Positions 15,061 to 25,836 of a stretch of 64,000 bases of DNA are shown here, piece by piece. A model generated the notes under the pieces. The model was not told the origin of the DNA. It saw nothing but the letters and a program-made list of their open reading frames with translations, and searched no databases. Numbering within the stretch: the stretch's first letter is position 1; the number at the start of each line of letters is the position of its first letter. Source of the DNA: Natranaerofaba carboxydovora. Lineage in GTDB: Bacteria > Bacillota > Natranaerobiia > Natranaerobiales > Natranaerofabaceae. Position numbers and translations under genes: made by a program. The DNA lies in contig NZ_CP054394.1 in the NCBI RefSeq assembly GCF_022539405.1, positions 126,501 through 190,500 on the forward strand. Reading direction: 5' to 3'.

Positions 15061-18024
15061 GTGGTTAATACTTCACTTTTAAAAGATAACATTTCAGATG
15101 CATATGCTTATCATAAGGTGGTTTTAGATAATGGACAAGTAGTAGACTATATTTTTATAGATATAAATGATAAGTTTACTGAATTTACGGGGTTAGGTGA
15201 AGAAATACTAAACAAACGAGCAACCGATGTTCTGCCTGGTATAGAAAATTCAAGTTTTGATTGGATAGGCATATATGGTGAAATAGCTCAAAATGGTGGC
15301 AAAAAAACCTTTAGTGCTTATTCAGAACCTTTGGGGAAGTGGTATGAGGTTAAAGTATACAGTGACAAACAGGATTATTTTGTGACACTATTTCAAGATG
15401 TCACCTATCATGAAGAAAAAAAATTATTAGATAAAATTCTAGACTATACTATTAAATGTCAACATTTATCGGCAGAGGATTTAGATTATGACTTTTTTAC
15501 CAAGTCAATTAAAGAAATAACAGGAGCAAAATATGTCGTTTTAAACCTGGTTTCACAGGAAGACTATAATGTAACTATAACTAAGTCTGTCAGTGGTATT
15601 TCTGATAAAATAAAAAGATCGCTAGAAAATTTTGGGTTCCAGCCTAAAGGGGCAAAATGGAAAACTAATCACGAAGGCTTAGGTATTAAGGATAAGCTAA
15701 GTCGCGTTAATGATATTGTTGCTTCTGAATTTGTAGGAGATTATTATACTATGGAAATGAGTTATTTAGATGACATCCTGGGTTCTGTATCAATTATTAT
15801 GCCTAAAGGTGCTAGTTTAAAATATAAAGAGGCAGTTGAGATGTATATCAATCATATAGCATCAACGCTTAAAAGGTTACAATTAGAACAAGATTTAATT
15901 GAAAAAGTTAAGGAACAAGAGCTGCTGTTAGATAATATAGAAACTCAAGTATGGTATCAAAAAGATATAGAAACATATGGGAATATAAATAAAGCACATT
16001 CAGAATTTTTGGGTATTGAAAAACACAAACTAGAGAACAAATCATTATGGGAAGTACTGTCTAAAGAAGAAGTCGAAGTTTGCTTAGAAGGCAATCGGCA
16101 GGTCTTTGAAGAGAAAAGACAGATTAAAACTGAGGAATGGGTTGCCAATAAAAATGGTGAAGAAAGACTTTTAGCAATTACTAAAACTCCCAAGTTGAAT
16201 AAAGACGGTGAAGTGGAATTTGTCATATTTTCAGCTGAAGATATAACAGATAGAAAAGAATTAGAAGAAGAATTAAAATTACAAGCCCAAATGCTCGATA
16301 TAGCTCCGGGTGCTATCATGGTGCATGACTTTCAAGGAAATATACTCTATGCAAATCAAAAGACATTTGAAATACACGGTTATGCTGAAGAAGAATTTAT
16401 GAATAAGACTCTACATGAAATAGATACACCTGAAACCCAAGAGCTTATTCCTTTGCGTATGGAAGAGATTAGAAGAAAAGGGGAGGCTTTCTTTGAAGTA
16501 GAGCATTACCGTAAAGATGGCTCAACTTTTCCTATGGAAGTATATGTGAAACTAATAAACTGGCATGGAAGGTCAGCTATGATCAGTGTAGGTTCTGATA
16601 TTAGTGAACGAAAAAAGGTAGAAAAAGAACTGCAAAAAAGCAAAAAGAAATACGAAAAATTAGCTGAAGAGGCTCCTATTGGAATAATGACTTGCGATAA
16701 CCTGGGTGATTTGAATTATATAAACAACCAGATGTTAAGGTACCTGGGTTCTCCTGATGAAAAGAAAACAAAAGAAATAAATCTTTTGGAATTTCACTTG
16801 TTAAGACAATCTGAATTTTCAAACAGGTTAAAGGAATGTCTAAACAGCGGAGAAATAAAAGATTTTGAAATGGAATATACATCTTTTTGGGGTAAACATT
16901 TATGGGTTAAAATCTATATCTCTCCTCTTCTAGAAGATAACGTAATAACAGGTGCCCAGATCATTGCAGATGATATAACTGAACGTAAGCAGTACGAAAA
17001 CAAAATACAATTTTTAAGTTTTCATGACAGCCTTACGGGTCTTTACAACAGGGCTTATATAGAGGAAGAAATGAAGCGGCTAGATACTAAAAGACAACTT
17101 CCTATTTCTATGCTTATGGCTGATTTGAATGGATTAAAATTGGTTAATGATGCTTATGGACATAAAACAGGAGATAAAATGATTAAAAAGGCGGCAGAAA
17201 TATTAAAAGATTCTTGCAGAAAGGAAGATATAATTGCCCGTTGGGGTGGAGATGAGTTCGTTGTATTACTACCAATGACATCAAAGAAAAGCGCTGAAGA
17301 AATTGCTAAACGAGTTTTGTGTAACTGTGAAAATAGTTTCATTAAAACAATACCTGTTTCAATGTCTTTAGGGTATGCTACTAAAGATAGCTTTGAAATA
17401 GATTTGGAAGATGTTTTAGTCAAAGCGGAAAATTATATGTACAAGCAAAAAATTGCTGAAAGTAAAAGTAAAAGCGGCAGCGTTCTGCTTGCTTTGCTGA
17501 GAACTCTACAAGCTAAAAGTTTTGAGACAGAAGAACATGTTCAGCGTATGCAGAAAATCGGGCTTAAGATAGGCGAAAAGATAGGGCTGCCTAATGAAGA
17601 ATTAAACAGGTTGAAAGTTGCAGTTAAATTGCATGATATTGGCAAAGTTAATTTGCCTGAGGAAATTTTAGTAAAACCAACTTCTCCTACTGAAGAAGAA
17701 TGGGAAAAGATTAAGGAACATCCAGAAATAGGTTATAAGATAGCACGAGCAACAGAAGAATTTAGCTATGTAGCTGAAGAAATCTTAGCTCATCATGAAC
17801 GTTGGGATGGCAAGGGCTATCCCAATGGGTTGAAGGGGGAAGAAATTCCTTTATTGGCGAGGATAATTGCAATTGCTGATACATTTGATGTAATGGCTAA
17901 TGGAAGACCTTACAAAAAAGCTGTATCTGATGAAGATATTTTAGCCGAATTTAGAAGATGTTCAGGGACTCAATTTGACCCTAATTTAGTTAAAGTGTTT
18001 ACCAATATTTACAAAGACGTTTGA
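15061..18024 (+). CDS. multi-PAS GGDEF and HD-GYP c-di-GMP protein
   Basis: A soluble sensor of 987 residues with at least three or four PAS-type domains: one N-terminal, others at about 300-405, 410-525 and 530-640, plus a GAF-like stretch at about 120-280. A diguanylate cyclase domain has an intact RWGGDEF near residue 730 and an RKED inhibition site five residues before GGDEF. An HD-GYP phosphodiesterase follows, with KLHDIGK near 857 and DGKGYP near 918. It could both make and break c-di-GMP. The GTG at 15061, after GAGGGGGG, is preferred over the TTG at 15031. It ends 97 bases before the trp promoter. Confidence 0.88.
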   Translation: MVNTSLLKDNISDAYAYHKVVLDNGQVVDYIFIDINDKFTEFTGLGEEILNKRATDVLPGIENSSFDWIGIYGEIAQNGGKKTFSAYSEPLGKWYEVKVYSDKQDYFVTLFQDVTYHEEKKLLDKILDYTIKCQHLSAEDLDYDFFTKSIKEITGAKYVVLNLVSQEDYNVTITKSVSGISDKIKRSLENFGFQPKGAKWKTNHEGLGIKDKLSRVNDIVASEFVGDYYTMEMSYLDDILGSVSIIMPKGASLKYKEAVEMYINHIASTLKRLQLEQDLIEKVKEQELLLDNIETQVWYQKDIETYGNINKAHSEFLGIEKHKLENKSLWEVLSKEEVEVCLEGNRQVFEEKRQIKTEEWVANKNGEERLLAITKTPKLNKDGEVEFVIFSAEDITDRKELEEELKLQAQMLDIAPGAIMVHDFQGNILYANQKTFEIHGYAEEEFMNKTLHEIDTPETQELIPLRMEEIRRKGEAFFEVEHYRKDGSTFPMEVYVKLINWHGRSAMISVGSDISERKKVEKELQKSKKKYEKLAEEAPIGIMTCDNLGDLNYINNQMLRYLGSPDEKKTKEINLLEFHLLRQSEFSNRLKECLNSGEIKDFEMEYTSFWGKHLWVKIYISPLLEDNVITGAQIIADDITERKQYENKIQFLSFHDSLTGLYNRAYIEEEMKRLDTKRQLPISMLMADLNGLKLVNDAYGHKTGDKMIKKAAEILKDSCRKEDIIARWGGDEFVVLLPMTSKKSAEEIAKRVLCNCENSFIKTIPVSMSLGYATKDSFEIDLEDVLVKAENYMYKQKIAESKSKSGSVLLALLRTLQAKSFETEEHVQRMQKIGLKIGEKIGLPNEELNRLKVAVKLHDIGKVNLPEEILVKPTSPTEEEWEKIKEHPEIGYKIARATEEFSYVAEEILAHHERWDGKGYPNGLKGEEIPLLARIIAIADTFDVMANGRPYKKAVSDEDILAEFRRCSGTQFDPNLVKVFTNIYKDV

Positions 18025-18121
18025 AATAAATTTAGTAAAAAGATTATTAATGAAAATTCCAATTAATATGTCACAGTTGATTTTTGTGAATAATTGTTTT
18101 GAGAAGGGTTGCATTTGGGTA

Positions 18122-18150
18122 TTGACAATTGAGCATAATAGTAGTATGCT
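18122..18150 (+). promoter_or_regulatory. sigma-A promoter of the trp operon
   Basis: TTGACA at 18122-18127 and TATGCT at 18145-18150 are separated by 17 bases. Transcription would begin near 18157, just before the T-box leader. Confidence 0.8.
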
Positions 18151-18177
18151 TTGAAATAACTAAAATAAAATAATTAA

Positions 18178-18550
18178 CACCCTGGTTAAAGGCGAAGACT
18201 GGGAAGAGTAGCTGATAAGTTTTCTTTTACAGAGAGCCGGGCTTGGTGAGATCCGGCAAAGAAATTTACAGTGAATGGCCCCGGGAGCTACAAACCGAAA
18301 TCTATATATCATAATGACGTAATGGTAAATGGAGAGTAGGCTTTGTCGGAGAGCTCTACCGTTAAAAGGAGCAGGGTATCGGATAGCTATTAAAGTGATT
18401 TTTTAGATGTATGTTAGTTGTCCCGTACCTCCAAGAGGGGATCGCTTTAATAATATTTTGGACTTAATTATATTAAAGCGATTAATTAAGGTGGCACCGC
18501 GAAAGTAAACCTTTCGTCCTTATATTTATATAAGGATGAAAGGTTTTTTT
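18178..18550 (+). ncRNA. tryptophan T-box leader
   Basis: A tRNA-sensing riboswitch in front of trpE. The T-box AAGGTGGCACCGCGA is at 18488-18502; its TGGC bulge matches the GCCA end expected of tRNA-Trp. In the 3' side of stem I the sequence GTGAATGGCC places TGG (18276-18278) where the specifier codon belongs, so the leader reads tRNA-Trp. A terminator hairpin (AACCTTTC...GAAAGGTT plus seven T) spans 18509-18547. Uncharged tRNA-Trp should stabilise the antiterminator and switch on the operon. Confidence 0.93.
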
Positions 18551-18603
18551 ATTTTATAAAATTATGCTTATAGAAAGCTTATACAAAAAAAGGAGGTTAA
18601 AAA

Positions 18604-20160
18604 ATGGTTAGTCCAAATTTTGAAGAGTTTAAAAACTTAGCAGAAAACTACAGGATTGTGCCTATATATATCTCTGAAGTAGCCGATAGAGAAACTCCTA
18701 TTACTATCTATGAGAAGTTAAAAGAAGAGAACCCGGTGTTTTTACTTGAGAGTGGTATGGGAAGAGAAAAGCTCGCGAGATATTCTTTTGTCGGTTGTGA
18801 TCCTTTTATGGCTTTTGAAAGTTATTCTGATGAAGTTATTATAACCCAAAATGGCGCCAAAACAAGACAAAAAACTAATCCACTAACGGCTCTAAAAGAA
18901 CTGTATAAAGAGTATACTTCTCCACAATTAGAAGATTTGCCTAGATTTTTTGGTGGGGGTGTAGGTTATTTTGGCTATGAAATGATTAACTTTATTGAAG
19001 AAAACAAAAGCTTCTCCAAAAGTCAGGAAGATAGGCTAGAAACCCCTGATATTAGTCTTTTGTTTCCAAATTTTGTGATGATATATGATCATTTGTTTCA
19101 TAAACATACCGGGGTGTTAAACATTGATGTCAAAGGACTATCAGTTGATGAACTTAAAAAAACCTACTATGAAAAAGTAGATAGGCTTAAAGAAATTATG
19201 AAGAAAGCTACTACTAATGAAATTAAAAATAATCCGCAAGATGCAGAAGATGTAGTAAAGGAAAATAAAAGTAAAACAAAAATGAGCAATAATTCTAGTG
19301 ATCGTAACTTTATACAGTCCTTTTATTCTCCTGAAAAGTTTAAGGAAGATGTGAAAAAGGCTAAAGATTACATCCTAGAAGGCGATATCTTTCAGGTGGT
19401 TTTGTCTAGATGCTTAGAGATAGAATTAGATCGTACCTCCTGGGATATCTACCGAGTGCTTCGTACAGTTAATCCTTCCCCTTATATGTACTATATGGAT
19501 TTTGAAGAATTCTCTGTAGTTGGGGCATCGCCGGAGATGCTTGTAAGACAGGAAGGAAGGGATGTGTATACCAGGCCGATAGCAGGTACTAGACCAAGAG
19601 GCAAAAATGAAAAAGAAGATCAAAAGCTTGCAGATGACTTAGTTAATGATCCTAAAGAAAGAGCAGAACACCTGATGCTTATTGATCTTGGCAGAAATGA
19701 TATCGGCAAAATATCTTCCTATGGAAGTGTCAAGGTTACAGAGGAATTTGGAATTGAAAACTTTTCCCATGTGATGCATATGGTTTCTGAAGTTCAGGGT
19801 GAAGTCGATGAAAGTTACGATATGATTGATGTGTTGAAAGCCTGCTTTCCTGCTGGGACCGTTAGCGGGGCACCAAAGATACGTGCAATGGAAATCATAG
19901 ATGAACTAGAGCCGGTCAAGAGAGGCCCTTATTCAGGTGGTGTTGGGTACATGGCCTTTAACGGCAATATGGATGTAGCCCTAACTATAAGAACTTTGGT
20001 TATTAAGGATAATAAAGGCTTCATTCAAGCTGGAGCGGGGATAGTTGCTGACTCGGTACCCGAGAAGGAGTATCAGGAAACTCTCTCTAAAGCTAAGGCA
20101 CTATTAAAAGTAATAGAAAAAGCTCATGGGGGTGAAAGCCTTGATATTGGTATTGGATAA
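18604..20160 (+). CDS. trpE: anthranilate synthase component I
   Basis: Converts chorismate and ammonia to anthranilate, the first step of tryptophan synthesis, with TrpG supplying ammonia. The 518-residue length is normal. Chorismate-binding signatures include [38 protein letters not shown] and [13 protein letters not shown]. An N-terminal LLESG segment resembles the tryptophan feedback site. A low-complexity Lys/Asn-rich stretch near residue 200 may be a flexible linker. The ATG at 18604 follows AAAGGAGG. It is the first gene after the T-box, and its 3' end overlaps trpG. Confidence 0.97.
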   Translation: MVSPNFEEFKNLAENYRIVPIYISEVADRETPITIYEKLKEENPVFLLESGMGREKLARYSFVGCDPFMAFESYSDEVIITQNGAKTRQKTNPLTALKELYKEYTSPQLEDLPRFFGGGVGYFGYEMINFIEENKSFSKSQEDRLETPDISLLFPNFVMIYDHLFHKHTGVLNIDVKGLSVDELKKTYYEKVDRLKEIMKKATTNEIKNNPQDAEDVVKENKSKTKMSNNSSDRNFIQSFYSPEKFKEDVKKAKDYILEGDIFQVVLSRCLEIELDRTSWDIYRVLRTVNPSPYMYYMDFEEFSVVGASPEMLVRQEGRDVYTRPIAGTRPRGKNEKEDQKLADDLVNDPKERAEHLMLIDLGRNDIGKISSYGSVKVTEEFGIENFSHVMHMVSEVQGEVDESYDMIDVLKACFPAGTVSGAPKIRAMEIIDELEPVKRGPYSGGVGYMAFNGNMDVALTIRTLVIKDNKGFIQAGAGIVADSVPEKEYQETLSKAKALLKVIEKAHGGESLDIGIG

Positions 20161-20740
20161 TTATGATTCATTTACGTATAACCTGGTGCAGTACCTGGGA
20201 CAGATTGATAGTAATATAAAGGTTATTAGAAATGATGAAATAACCTTAAAAGAAGTAACGGAATTAAATCCAAGCAGGATTATTATCTCTCCTGGTCCTG
20301 GTAGACCCGAGGATACAGGGATAGTGCCAGGTGTAATAGATCATTTCTCAAAGAAAGAGGTGCCTGTTTTGGGGGTATGCCTGGGGCATCAGGCTATAGG
20401 CCTCGTATTTGGGGCCAGTGTAATAAAGGCTGATAGATTAATGCACGGCAAAATTTCTACTATTAATCATGATGAAGTTGGGATTTATGAAGGAGTATCG
20501 CAAAACTTCGAAGCTACCCGTTATCATTCTCTAATAATTGATAAAGAAAGTGTACCTATGTTTTTGAAAATAACTGCTAGTACTGATGAGGGTGAAATCA
20601 TGGGGATAAGGCATCGTAACTATCCTGTGGAGGGAGTTCAGTTTCATCCTGAGTCATTAAAGACTTTTGAAGGAAAGAAGATTCTTTATAACTTTGTCAA
20701 GGAAGGGGTGAACTGTGATGAAAGATCAGTTGGAAATTAA
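20141..20740 (+). CDS. trpG: anthranilate synthase glutamine amidotransferase
   Basis: A class I glutamine amidotransferase of about 199 residues that feeds ammonia to TrpE. The catalytic triad is visible: Cys in GVCLGHQ, and His and Glu in VQFHPES. The PGPGRPEDTG oxyanion segment is present. The start is probably TTG at 20141, six bases after GGGGGTG, giving the usual N-terminus [13 protein letters not shown]. The frame also has an ATG at 20126 without a ribosome site. It overlaps the end of trpE, implying translational coupling. It could also serve folate synthesis as PabA. Confidence 0.95.
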   Translation: MILVLDNYDSFTYNLVQYLGQIDSNIKVIRNDEITLKEVTELNPSRIIISPGPGRPEDTGIVPGVIDHFSKKEVPVLGVCLGHQAIGLVFGASVIKADRLMHGKISTINHDEVGIYEGVSQNFEATRYHSLIIDKESVPMFLKITASTDEGEIMGIRHRNYPVEGVQFHPESLKTFEGKKILYNFVKEGVNCDERSVGN

Positions 20741-21800
20741 AGGATGTATCAAGAAAGTAACAGAAGGCTCTAACCTGACAGAAAAAGAAAGTGAATATCT
20801 AATGCGTAAAATTCTTGCTGGAGAACTTACTTCGGCTCAGCTAGCTTCGCTGATAGTAGCTATGAAAATGAAAGGTGAAACAGTTGATGAAATAACGGGT
20901 TTTGCCAGGGTGATGAGGGAGAAAAGTAAGAAAATAAACTTAGATCATAAAACTTTTGCTACAAAAGAGGCTGATGTAGAAGGTGGTCTAAGTGACAGTG
21001 TTATTGATACATGCGGTACAGGCGGAGATATTAGTTCAACATTTAATATTTCAACAGCTTGTGCAATAGTTGTCTCTGGTTGTGGCCTAAAAGTTGCAAA
21101 GCATGGCAATAGAGCGGTTTCTAGCTCGTGCGGAAGTGCTGATATTTTGGAAGAATTAGGGGTAGAAATCACAACTTCTCCTGAAAAGACGAAAGAATGC
21201 ATTGAAAAAGTTGGACTGGGATTTTTGTATGCCCCGATTCATCATGAAGCGATGAAACATGCCAAAGAACCTCGCAGGGAAATGGGGATAAAGACTGTAT
21301 TTAATGTTCTTGGTCCCCTGACAAACCCAGCCGGAGCCAAAAGGCAGCTAATAGGGGTTTATGACGAGAGTTTGACAGAGGTAATGGCTGAGGTGCTAAA
21401 AAAATTAGGTTCCAAAAAAGCATGGGTAGTTCACGGACTTGATGGGATGGATGAGATTACAATGTGTGAGAAAACCAAAGTGACAGAGCTAGACGAGGGG
21501 GAAATCACTACTTTTTATCTAAATCCTTCTGATTACGGGAAAGATATGGTTTCTCCAGAAGAACTTGCAGGAGGAGATAAGAATTATAATGCTGGCTTAA
21601 TATTGGATATCTTGAATGGGAAAAAAGGCCCCTCAAGGGATATAGTTGTCTTAAACTCTGCGGCAGCTCTTGTGGTTGGAGAAAAAGCCAAAGATCTAAA
21701 AGAAGGAATGCAAATTGTAGAAGCACAAATAGATAAAGGCGCCCCCCTTGAGAAGTTAAATATGCTAAAAAGCATGAGTAAGGAGCGTGGAGTGGTTTGA
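20718..21800 (+). CDS. trpD: anthranilate phosphoribosyltransferase
   Basis: Joins anthranilate to PRPP. The 360-residue protein carries the PRPP-binding DTCGTGGD motif, the KHGNRAVSS segment and PLTNPAGAKRQ, all diagnostic of TrpD. A short insertion near residue 75 (ATKEADVEGGLSD) lengthens the loop before the PRPP site. The ATG at 20718 follows a GGAAGGGG site and overlaps the end of trpG by 23 bases. The end overlaps the trpC start (TTGA). Confidence 0.96.
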   Translation: MKDQLEIKGCIKKVTEGSNLTEKESEYLMRKILAGELTSAQLASLIVAMKMKGETVDEITGFARVMREKSKKINLDHKTFATKEADVEGGLSDSVIDTCGTGGDISSTFNISTACAIVVSGCGLKVAKHGNRAVSSSCGSADILEELGVEITTSPEKTKECIEKVGLGFLYAPIHHEAMKHAKEPRREMGIKTVFNVLGPLTNPAGAKRQLIGVYDESLTEVMAEVLKKLGSKKAWVVHGLDGMDEITMCEKTKVTELDEGEITTFYLNPSDYGKDMVSPEELAGGDKNYNAGLILDILNGKKGPSRDIVVLNSAAALVVGEKAKDLKEGMQIVEAQIDKGAPLEKLNMLKSMSKERGVV

Positions 21801-22696
21801 TCCTAGACAAAATAATCGAGAAAAAGAAAGAAAGAGTAGAGAAAGCTAAGATGAAAACAGGCTTTGAAGAGATGAAGAAAAAAGCAGAAGAAATGATTTG
21901 TAATGCGGAGCAAAAAAACAAAAGTGAAAAAAATAAGAGTGAAAAAAATAAGAGTGAAAAAAATAAGTTTTTATTAAAAGAGCATGAAGAATTTATTATT
22001 ATATCTGAAGTAAAAAAAGCTTCACCTTCTAAGGGGAAATTTGATTTTCAGTATGATATACCAGAACTTGTTTCTCATTATGAAGAAGGTGAAGCGGATA
22101 TCATCTCTGTGGTTACTGAAGAAGATTTTTTTCTCGGAGGTGTAGAGCTGTTTGAAGAAGTAAGGCAAAGTACTAAACTGCCTCTTTTGAGAAAAGATTT
22201 TGTCATAGATTCTTATCAAATATATGAGAGTAAAGTACTTGGAGCGAAATTTATTTTGCTTATAAGCTCAGTCCTCACTGAAAATAAGCTAAAGGAGTTT
22301 ATCAATATAAGTCTTAGCCTGGGTATAGAGCCCCTTGTAGAAGTTCATACAAAAGAAGACTTGCAAAAGGCCCTTAATGCAAATGCCAGAATGATTGGGA
22401 TAAACAATAGAAATCTAAAGGAGTTTAAAACTTCTTTAGACAATACAAGAAATATCTTGCCTTTGATCCCAAAAGACAAAGTAGTCATAAGTGAAAGTGG
22501 TATAGAAAATAGTGAAGATATTTTGGAGCTTAAAAAAATAGGGTCTGATGAGGTTTTTGTAAATGGGGTTCTAGTTGGAGAAGCCCTTGTTAAAAACAAA
22601 AACCCGGCAGAAAAAATAAGAGAACTAAAGTTAACAGATAAAATAGATAAAGAGATAACTTCAGGGGGTGGCAAGGAGGGCAGAAAGAATGGCTAG
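21797..22696 (+). CDS. trpC: indole-3-glycerol phosphate synthase
   Basis: Closes the indole ring from CdRP. TrpC signatures are EVKKASPSKG, SVVTEEDFF, LPLLRKDF, GINNRNLKEF and ISESGI. The length of 299 is above the usual 260 or so, because the N-terminal helix carries an insertion built on three NKSEK repeats, encoded by tandem 15-bp units at about 21917-21966. The start is TTG at 21797, overlapping the trpD stop. The insertion lies before the catalytic core, so activity is probably unaffected. Confidence 0.95.
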   Translation: MILDKIIEKKKERVEKAKMKTGFEEMKKKAEEMICNAEQKNKSEKNKSEKNKSEKNKFLLKEHEEFIIISEVKKASPSKGKFDFQYDIPELVSHYEEGEADIISVVTEEDFFLGGVELFEEVRQSTKLPLLRKDFVIDSYQIYESKVLGAKFILLISSVLTENKLKEFINISLSLGIEPLVEVHTKEDLQKALNANARMIGINNRNLKEFKTSLDNTRNILPLIPKDKVVISESGIENSEDILELKKIGSDEVFVNGVLVGEALVKNKNPAEKIRELKLTDKIDKEITSGGGKEGRKNG

Positions 22697-23369
22697 AGTT
22701 AAATACTGCGGCATCACAGACTTAGAAACAGCAAAGTATGCCCAAACTCTAGGGGTTGATGCCCTTGGTTTTGTATTTGCCAAAAGTAAAAGGCAAGTTT
22801 CTACAGATAAAGCAAAAGAGATCGTAGGAAGCCTTGGGCCTTTCGTTAGTGTGGGTGGAGTATTTGTGGGTGAAAGTGAAAATAAAGTAGCAGAAATTGC
22901 TAGTTACTGCAGATTAGATTATGTTCAGCTGCATGGTGATGAAACTGAAAGTTATATCAAAAGCCTTTGTAAGATATTTGACAATCTTAATTTGAATGTT
23001 GATATAATCAAAGCTTTTAAAGTCAAGGATGAGAGCAGTGTTTCGGAAATAATAGATTTTGCTAGTGAAAAGTATTCTTGTAGGTATCTAAGTGGCTATC
23101 TTCTTGATGCTTACAGCAAAGATGGGCACGGGGGGACAGGTAAGACCTTTAACTGGGAGTATTTTGACAGGGTCAAAGATAATATAGATAAGCCCCTTAT
23201 ACTGGCTGGAGGTCTTAACCCGGATAACATTTATGAAGCCCTACAAAAAACAAGTCCTTACGGGGTGGACGTTAGCAGTGGTATAGAATCAAATGCAAAA
23301 AAAGATAAAGAAAAAATGAAAGAATTTATTACACAAGTGTGGAGGTGGCAAAAAGATGTATTTCGGTGA
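22689..23369 (+). CDS. trpF: phosphoribosylanthranilate isomerase
   Basis: Catalyses the Amadori rearrangement of PRA to CdRP in a TIM barrel. Motifs are [11 protein letters not shown] at the N-terminus with the catalytic Cys, VQLHGDE, and LAGGLNPDN near the phosphate site. The catalytic Asp is in [14 protein letters not shown]. The frame opens at a GTG at 22668, but the ATG at 22689 sits after AAGGAGGG and gives the normal N-terminus. It overlaps the trpC stop by eight bases and the trpB start by 14. Confidence 0.95.
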   Translation: MARVKYCGITDLETAKYAQTLGVDALGFVFAKSKRQVSTDKAKEIVGSLGPFVSVGGVFVGESENKVAEIASYCRLDYVQLHGDETESYIKSLCKIFDNLNLNVDIIKAFKVKDESSVSEIIDFASEKYSCRYLSGYLLDAYSKDGHGGTGKTFNWEYFDRVKDNIDKPLILAGGLNPDNIYEALQKTSPYGVDVSSGIESNAKKDKEKMKEFITQVWRWQKDVFR

Positions 23370-24609
23370 ATTTGGCGGCAGATATGTGCCAGAGACTTTG
23401 ATTGCTCCCCTTAATGAATTGGAAGAAGCTTATAACAGTCTTAAGGATGAGCCTGATTTTAAGAAAGAACTGAATGAAGTTTTGCAGAACTATGTAGGTA
23501 GGCCAACAGCTCTATATTATGCCAAGAGGTTTTCTGAGGCTCTAACAAAAGATATAAAAGAAATGGATAATAATATTGATAGTGATTTTGATATTAATCC
23601 GAAAGTATATCTAAAAAGAGAAGACCTCTCCCATACAGGGGCTCATAAGATTAATAATACTGTAGGCCAGGGAATCTTGGCCAAAAAAATGGGCAAAAAG
23701 AAGATAGTTGCAGAGACAGGAGCCGGCCAGCATGGTGTTGCAACTGCTACTGTAGCTGCAAGGCTTGGTTTAGAATGTACGGTATTTATGGGTGAAGAGG
23801 ACATTTCCCGTCAGGGGCTAAACGTGTTTAGGATGAAACTTCTAGGTGCCAATGTAGAGCCTGTCAAGACTGGCAGTAAAACACTTAAGGATGCTACAAA
23901 TGAAGCCATCAGATACTGGGTGAGTAATGTATCTGATACTTATTACTTGCTTGGATCTGCTGTAGGGCCTCATCCTTATCCGACAATAGTTAGGGATTTT
24001 CAGAAAGTAATCGGCCACGAAACAAAGACACAGATAAATGACGTGGAAGGAAGAAATCCTGATTATATCGTGGCCTGTGTTGGTGGAGGCAGTAATGCCA
24101 TTGGCATAATGCATCCTTTTATAGATGATGATGAGGTAGAACTAATAGGAGTAGAGGCAGGAGGCGAAAAAATAGAAAGAGGCTGTCATGCAGCTGTATT
24201 AAATTACGGCACTGCAGGGGTTCTTCACGGTAGCAAAAGTTATCTGCTTCAAGATAGGGAAGGTCAGATTGAACCTGTTCATTCTATCTCGGCAGGTCTT
24301 GACTACCCTGGTGTTGGACCAGAGCATTCATATCTAAAAGATATCAATAGGGCTAAATATGGTGTAGTTGATGATAAAGAAGCTTTAGATGCCTTCAAAC
24401 TTCTTTCAAGTACAGAAGGGATAATCCCTGCCCTAGAAAGCGCTCATGCTATAGCATATACCAAAAAAATGGTTCAAAGCAAAGAATTTTTAGATGAAAA
24501 CCTGTATAACAAGAAAAATAAAGAACCTTTGATTGTAATAAACCTTTCAGGCCGTGGTGATAAAGATGTAGAACAAGTCTCAGATATGGGGGTGTTACTA
24601 GATGGATAA
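23356..24609 (+). CDS. trpB: tryptophan synthase beta chain
   Basis: The PLP-dependent subunit that joins indole and serine. The 417-residue protein has [12 protein letters not shown] at the N-terminus, the PLP lysine in HTGAHKINN, the ammonium-gating [11 protein letters not shown], the phosphate loop GGGSNAIG and the C-terminal LSGRGDKD. This is the ordinary TrpB1 type that pairs with TrpA. A stretch near residue 70 ([17 protein letters not shown]) looks like a local acidic insertion. The ATG at 23356 follows GGAGGTGG and overlaps trpF. Confidence 0.97.
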   Translation: MYFGEFGGRYVPETLIAPLNELEEAYNSLKDEPDFKKELNEVLQNYVGRPTALYYAKRFSEALTKDIKEMDNNIDSDFDINPKVYLKREDLSHTGAHKINNTVGQGILAKKMGKKKIVAETGAGQHGVATATVAARLGLECTVFMGEEDISRQGLNVFRMKLLGANVEPVKTGSKTLKDATNEAIRYWVSNVSDTYYLLGSAVGPHPYPTIVRDFQKVIGHETKTQINDVEGRNPDYIVACVGGGSNAIGIMHPFIDDDEVELIGVEAGGEKIERGCHAAVLNYGTAGVLHGSKSYLLQDREGQIEPVHSISAGLDYPGVGPEHSYLKDINRAKYGVVDDKEALDAFKLLSSTEGIIPALESAHAIAYTKKMVQSKEFLDENLYNKKNKEPLIVINLSGRGDKDVEQVSDMGVLLDG

Positions 24610-25417
24610 ATATATTGAGTATGATAATAGTGTAATCGAAAAGTATTTTGCCACCAAAAATAAAAACAATGAAAAAGTTCTCATACCTTTTATTATGGCA
24701 GGAGATCCGGATCTATCGACAACTGAAAAGCTAGCACTAGAGATACTAGATAATGGAGGGGACATATTGGAGATAGGACTGCCGTACTCTGATCCCCTTG
24801 CAGATGGCCCTGTAATTCAGCAATCGGCTGAGAGGGCAGGCAATGTAAAAATCGCACAAGTACTTGAACTCATAAAAAAAATAAGAGCCAAAACTGACAA
24901 GCCCTTGGTTTTACTGGCTTATTTTAACCCAATATATAATTATGGCACAGAGAAGTTCATAAATGATTTTTGTGAAGCCGGGCTTAATGGTCTTGTTATC
25001 CCCGATCTTGCCTTTGAAGAAAGAGATGGACTGGAAAAACAAGCTAAAGATAAACTTGACCTGATATCTTTTATCGCTCCCACAAGTGACGAAAATAGAC
25101 TTAAAGAAGTGGCCAAAAGGGCAAAAGGTTTTATCTACTGCGTATCTGTTGCAGGTGTAACTGGTGTTAGGGAAGGTTTTGATTATCAGGTAAGAGAAGC
25201 AGTTGAAAAAATTAAAAATTACACTGATGTTCCCCTGGCAATAGGCTTTGGGATATCAAACCCTGACCAGGCCAAAAAAGCTTCTGAACTTGCAGATGGA
25301 GTTATTGTTGGAAGCGCAATAATCAAAAAAATAGAAAGCCTCCCAAAAAAACCTGACAATAAAGACTTTACAGAAATCATAAACTTTATTAAAGATTTAA
25401 AGGCTTCATTAGTGTAG
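24602..25417 (+). CDS. trpA: tryptophan synthase alpha chain
   Basis: Cleaves indole-3-glycerol phosphate and channels indole to TrpB. The 271-residue TIM barrel shows the catalytic Glu in [16 protein letters not shown], the catalytic Asp region in [11 protein letters not shown], and the phosphate site GFGISNPDQ and GVIVGSAI. The ATG overlaps the end of trpB (ATGGATAA). It is the last gene of the seven-gene trp operon. About 130 bases separate it from the toxin-antitoxin pair. Confidence 0.97.
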   Translation: MDKYIEYDNSVIEKYFATKNKNNEKVLIPFIMAGDPDLSTTEKLALEILDNGGDILEIGLPYSDPLADGPVIQQSAERAGNVKIAQVLELIKKIRAKTDKPLVLLAYFNPIYNYGTEKFINDFCEAGLNGLVIPDLAFEERDGLEKQAKDKLDLISFIAPTSDENRLKEVAKRAKGFIYCVSVAGVTGVREGFDYQVREAVEKIKNYTDVPLAIGFGISNPDQAKKASELADGVIVGSAIIKKIESLPKKPDNKDFTEIINFIKDLKASLV

Positions 25418-25545
25418 TAATTCAAGGGTAATTTAACCCTTGTTTAAGTAAAAATTTTTTTAATGACTTAACTTATGTTATAATGTAAGCAACCAATAAA
25501 TTACAGTTAAAAGGTATTGTATGCTAGTCAGAAAGGGGTGTTGAT

Positions 25546-25836
25546 ATGGGCGAGGGCTTTAAAAACAATGAAGAAAATAAGCATGGACATAAAGTACTAT
25601 CTATCCCTGAAAATGTTTACTCAGCTATAAAAGTCCCAGATAAACAAAAAGAAAAGGTCATTCTTAAAGAGCTAGCAGTCACTTTTTATAAGCAGGGATA
25701 TTTATCTTTTGGAAAAGCAAGAGAACTTGCTAATATGTCAAAATGGGAATTTCATGAGGAATTAGGTGAAAGGAGAATAGAAAGACATTATGACTCAGAA
25801 AACCTAGAGGAAGATTTAGAATATGGAAAAAGTTAA
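25546..25836 (+). CDS. UPF0175 family antitoxin-like protein
   Basis: A 96-residue protein. The core (KEKVILKELAVTFYKQGYL followed by SFGKARELANMSKWEFHEEL) is the UPF0175 helical DNA-binding fold, commonly found next to DUF3368 PIN-like genes. It is predicted to be the antitoxin and autoregulator of the pair. It overlaps the toxin gene by 14 bases. The ATG follows AAAGGGGTG. A plausible extended -10 (TGTTATAAT at 25476-25484) lies upstream. The assignment rests on family pairing, not on seen activity. Confidence 0.8.
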   Translation: MGEGFKNNEENKHGHKVLSIPENVYSAIKVPDKQKEKVILKELAVTFYKQGYLSFGKARELANMSKWEFHEELGERRIERHYDSENLEEDLEYGKS

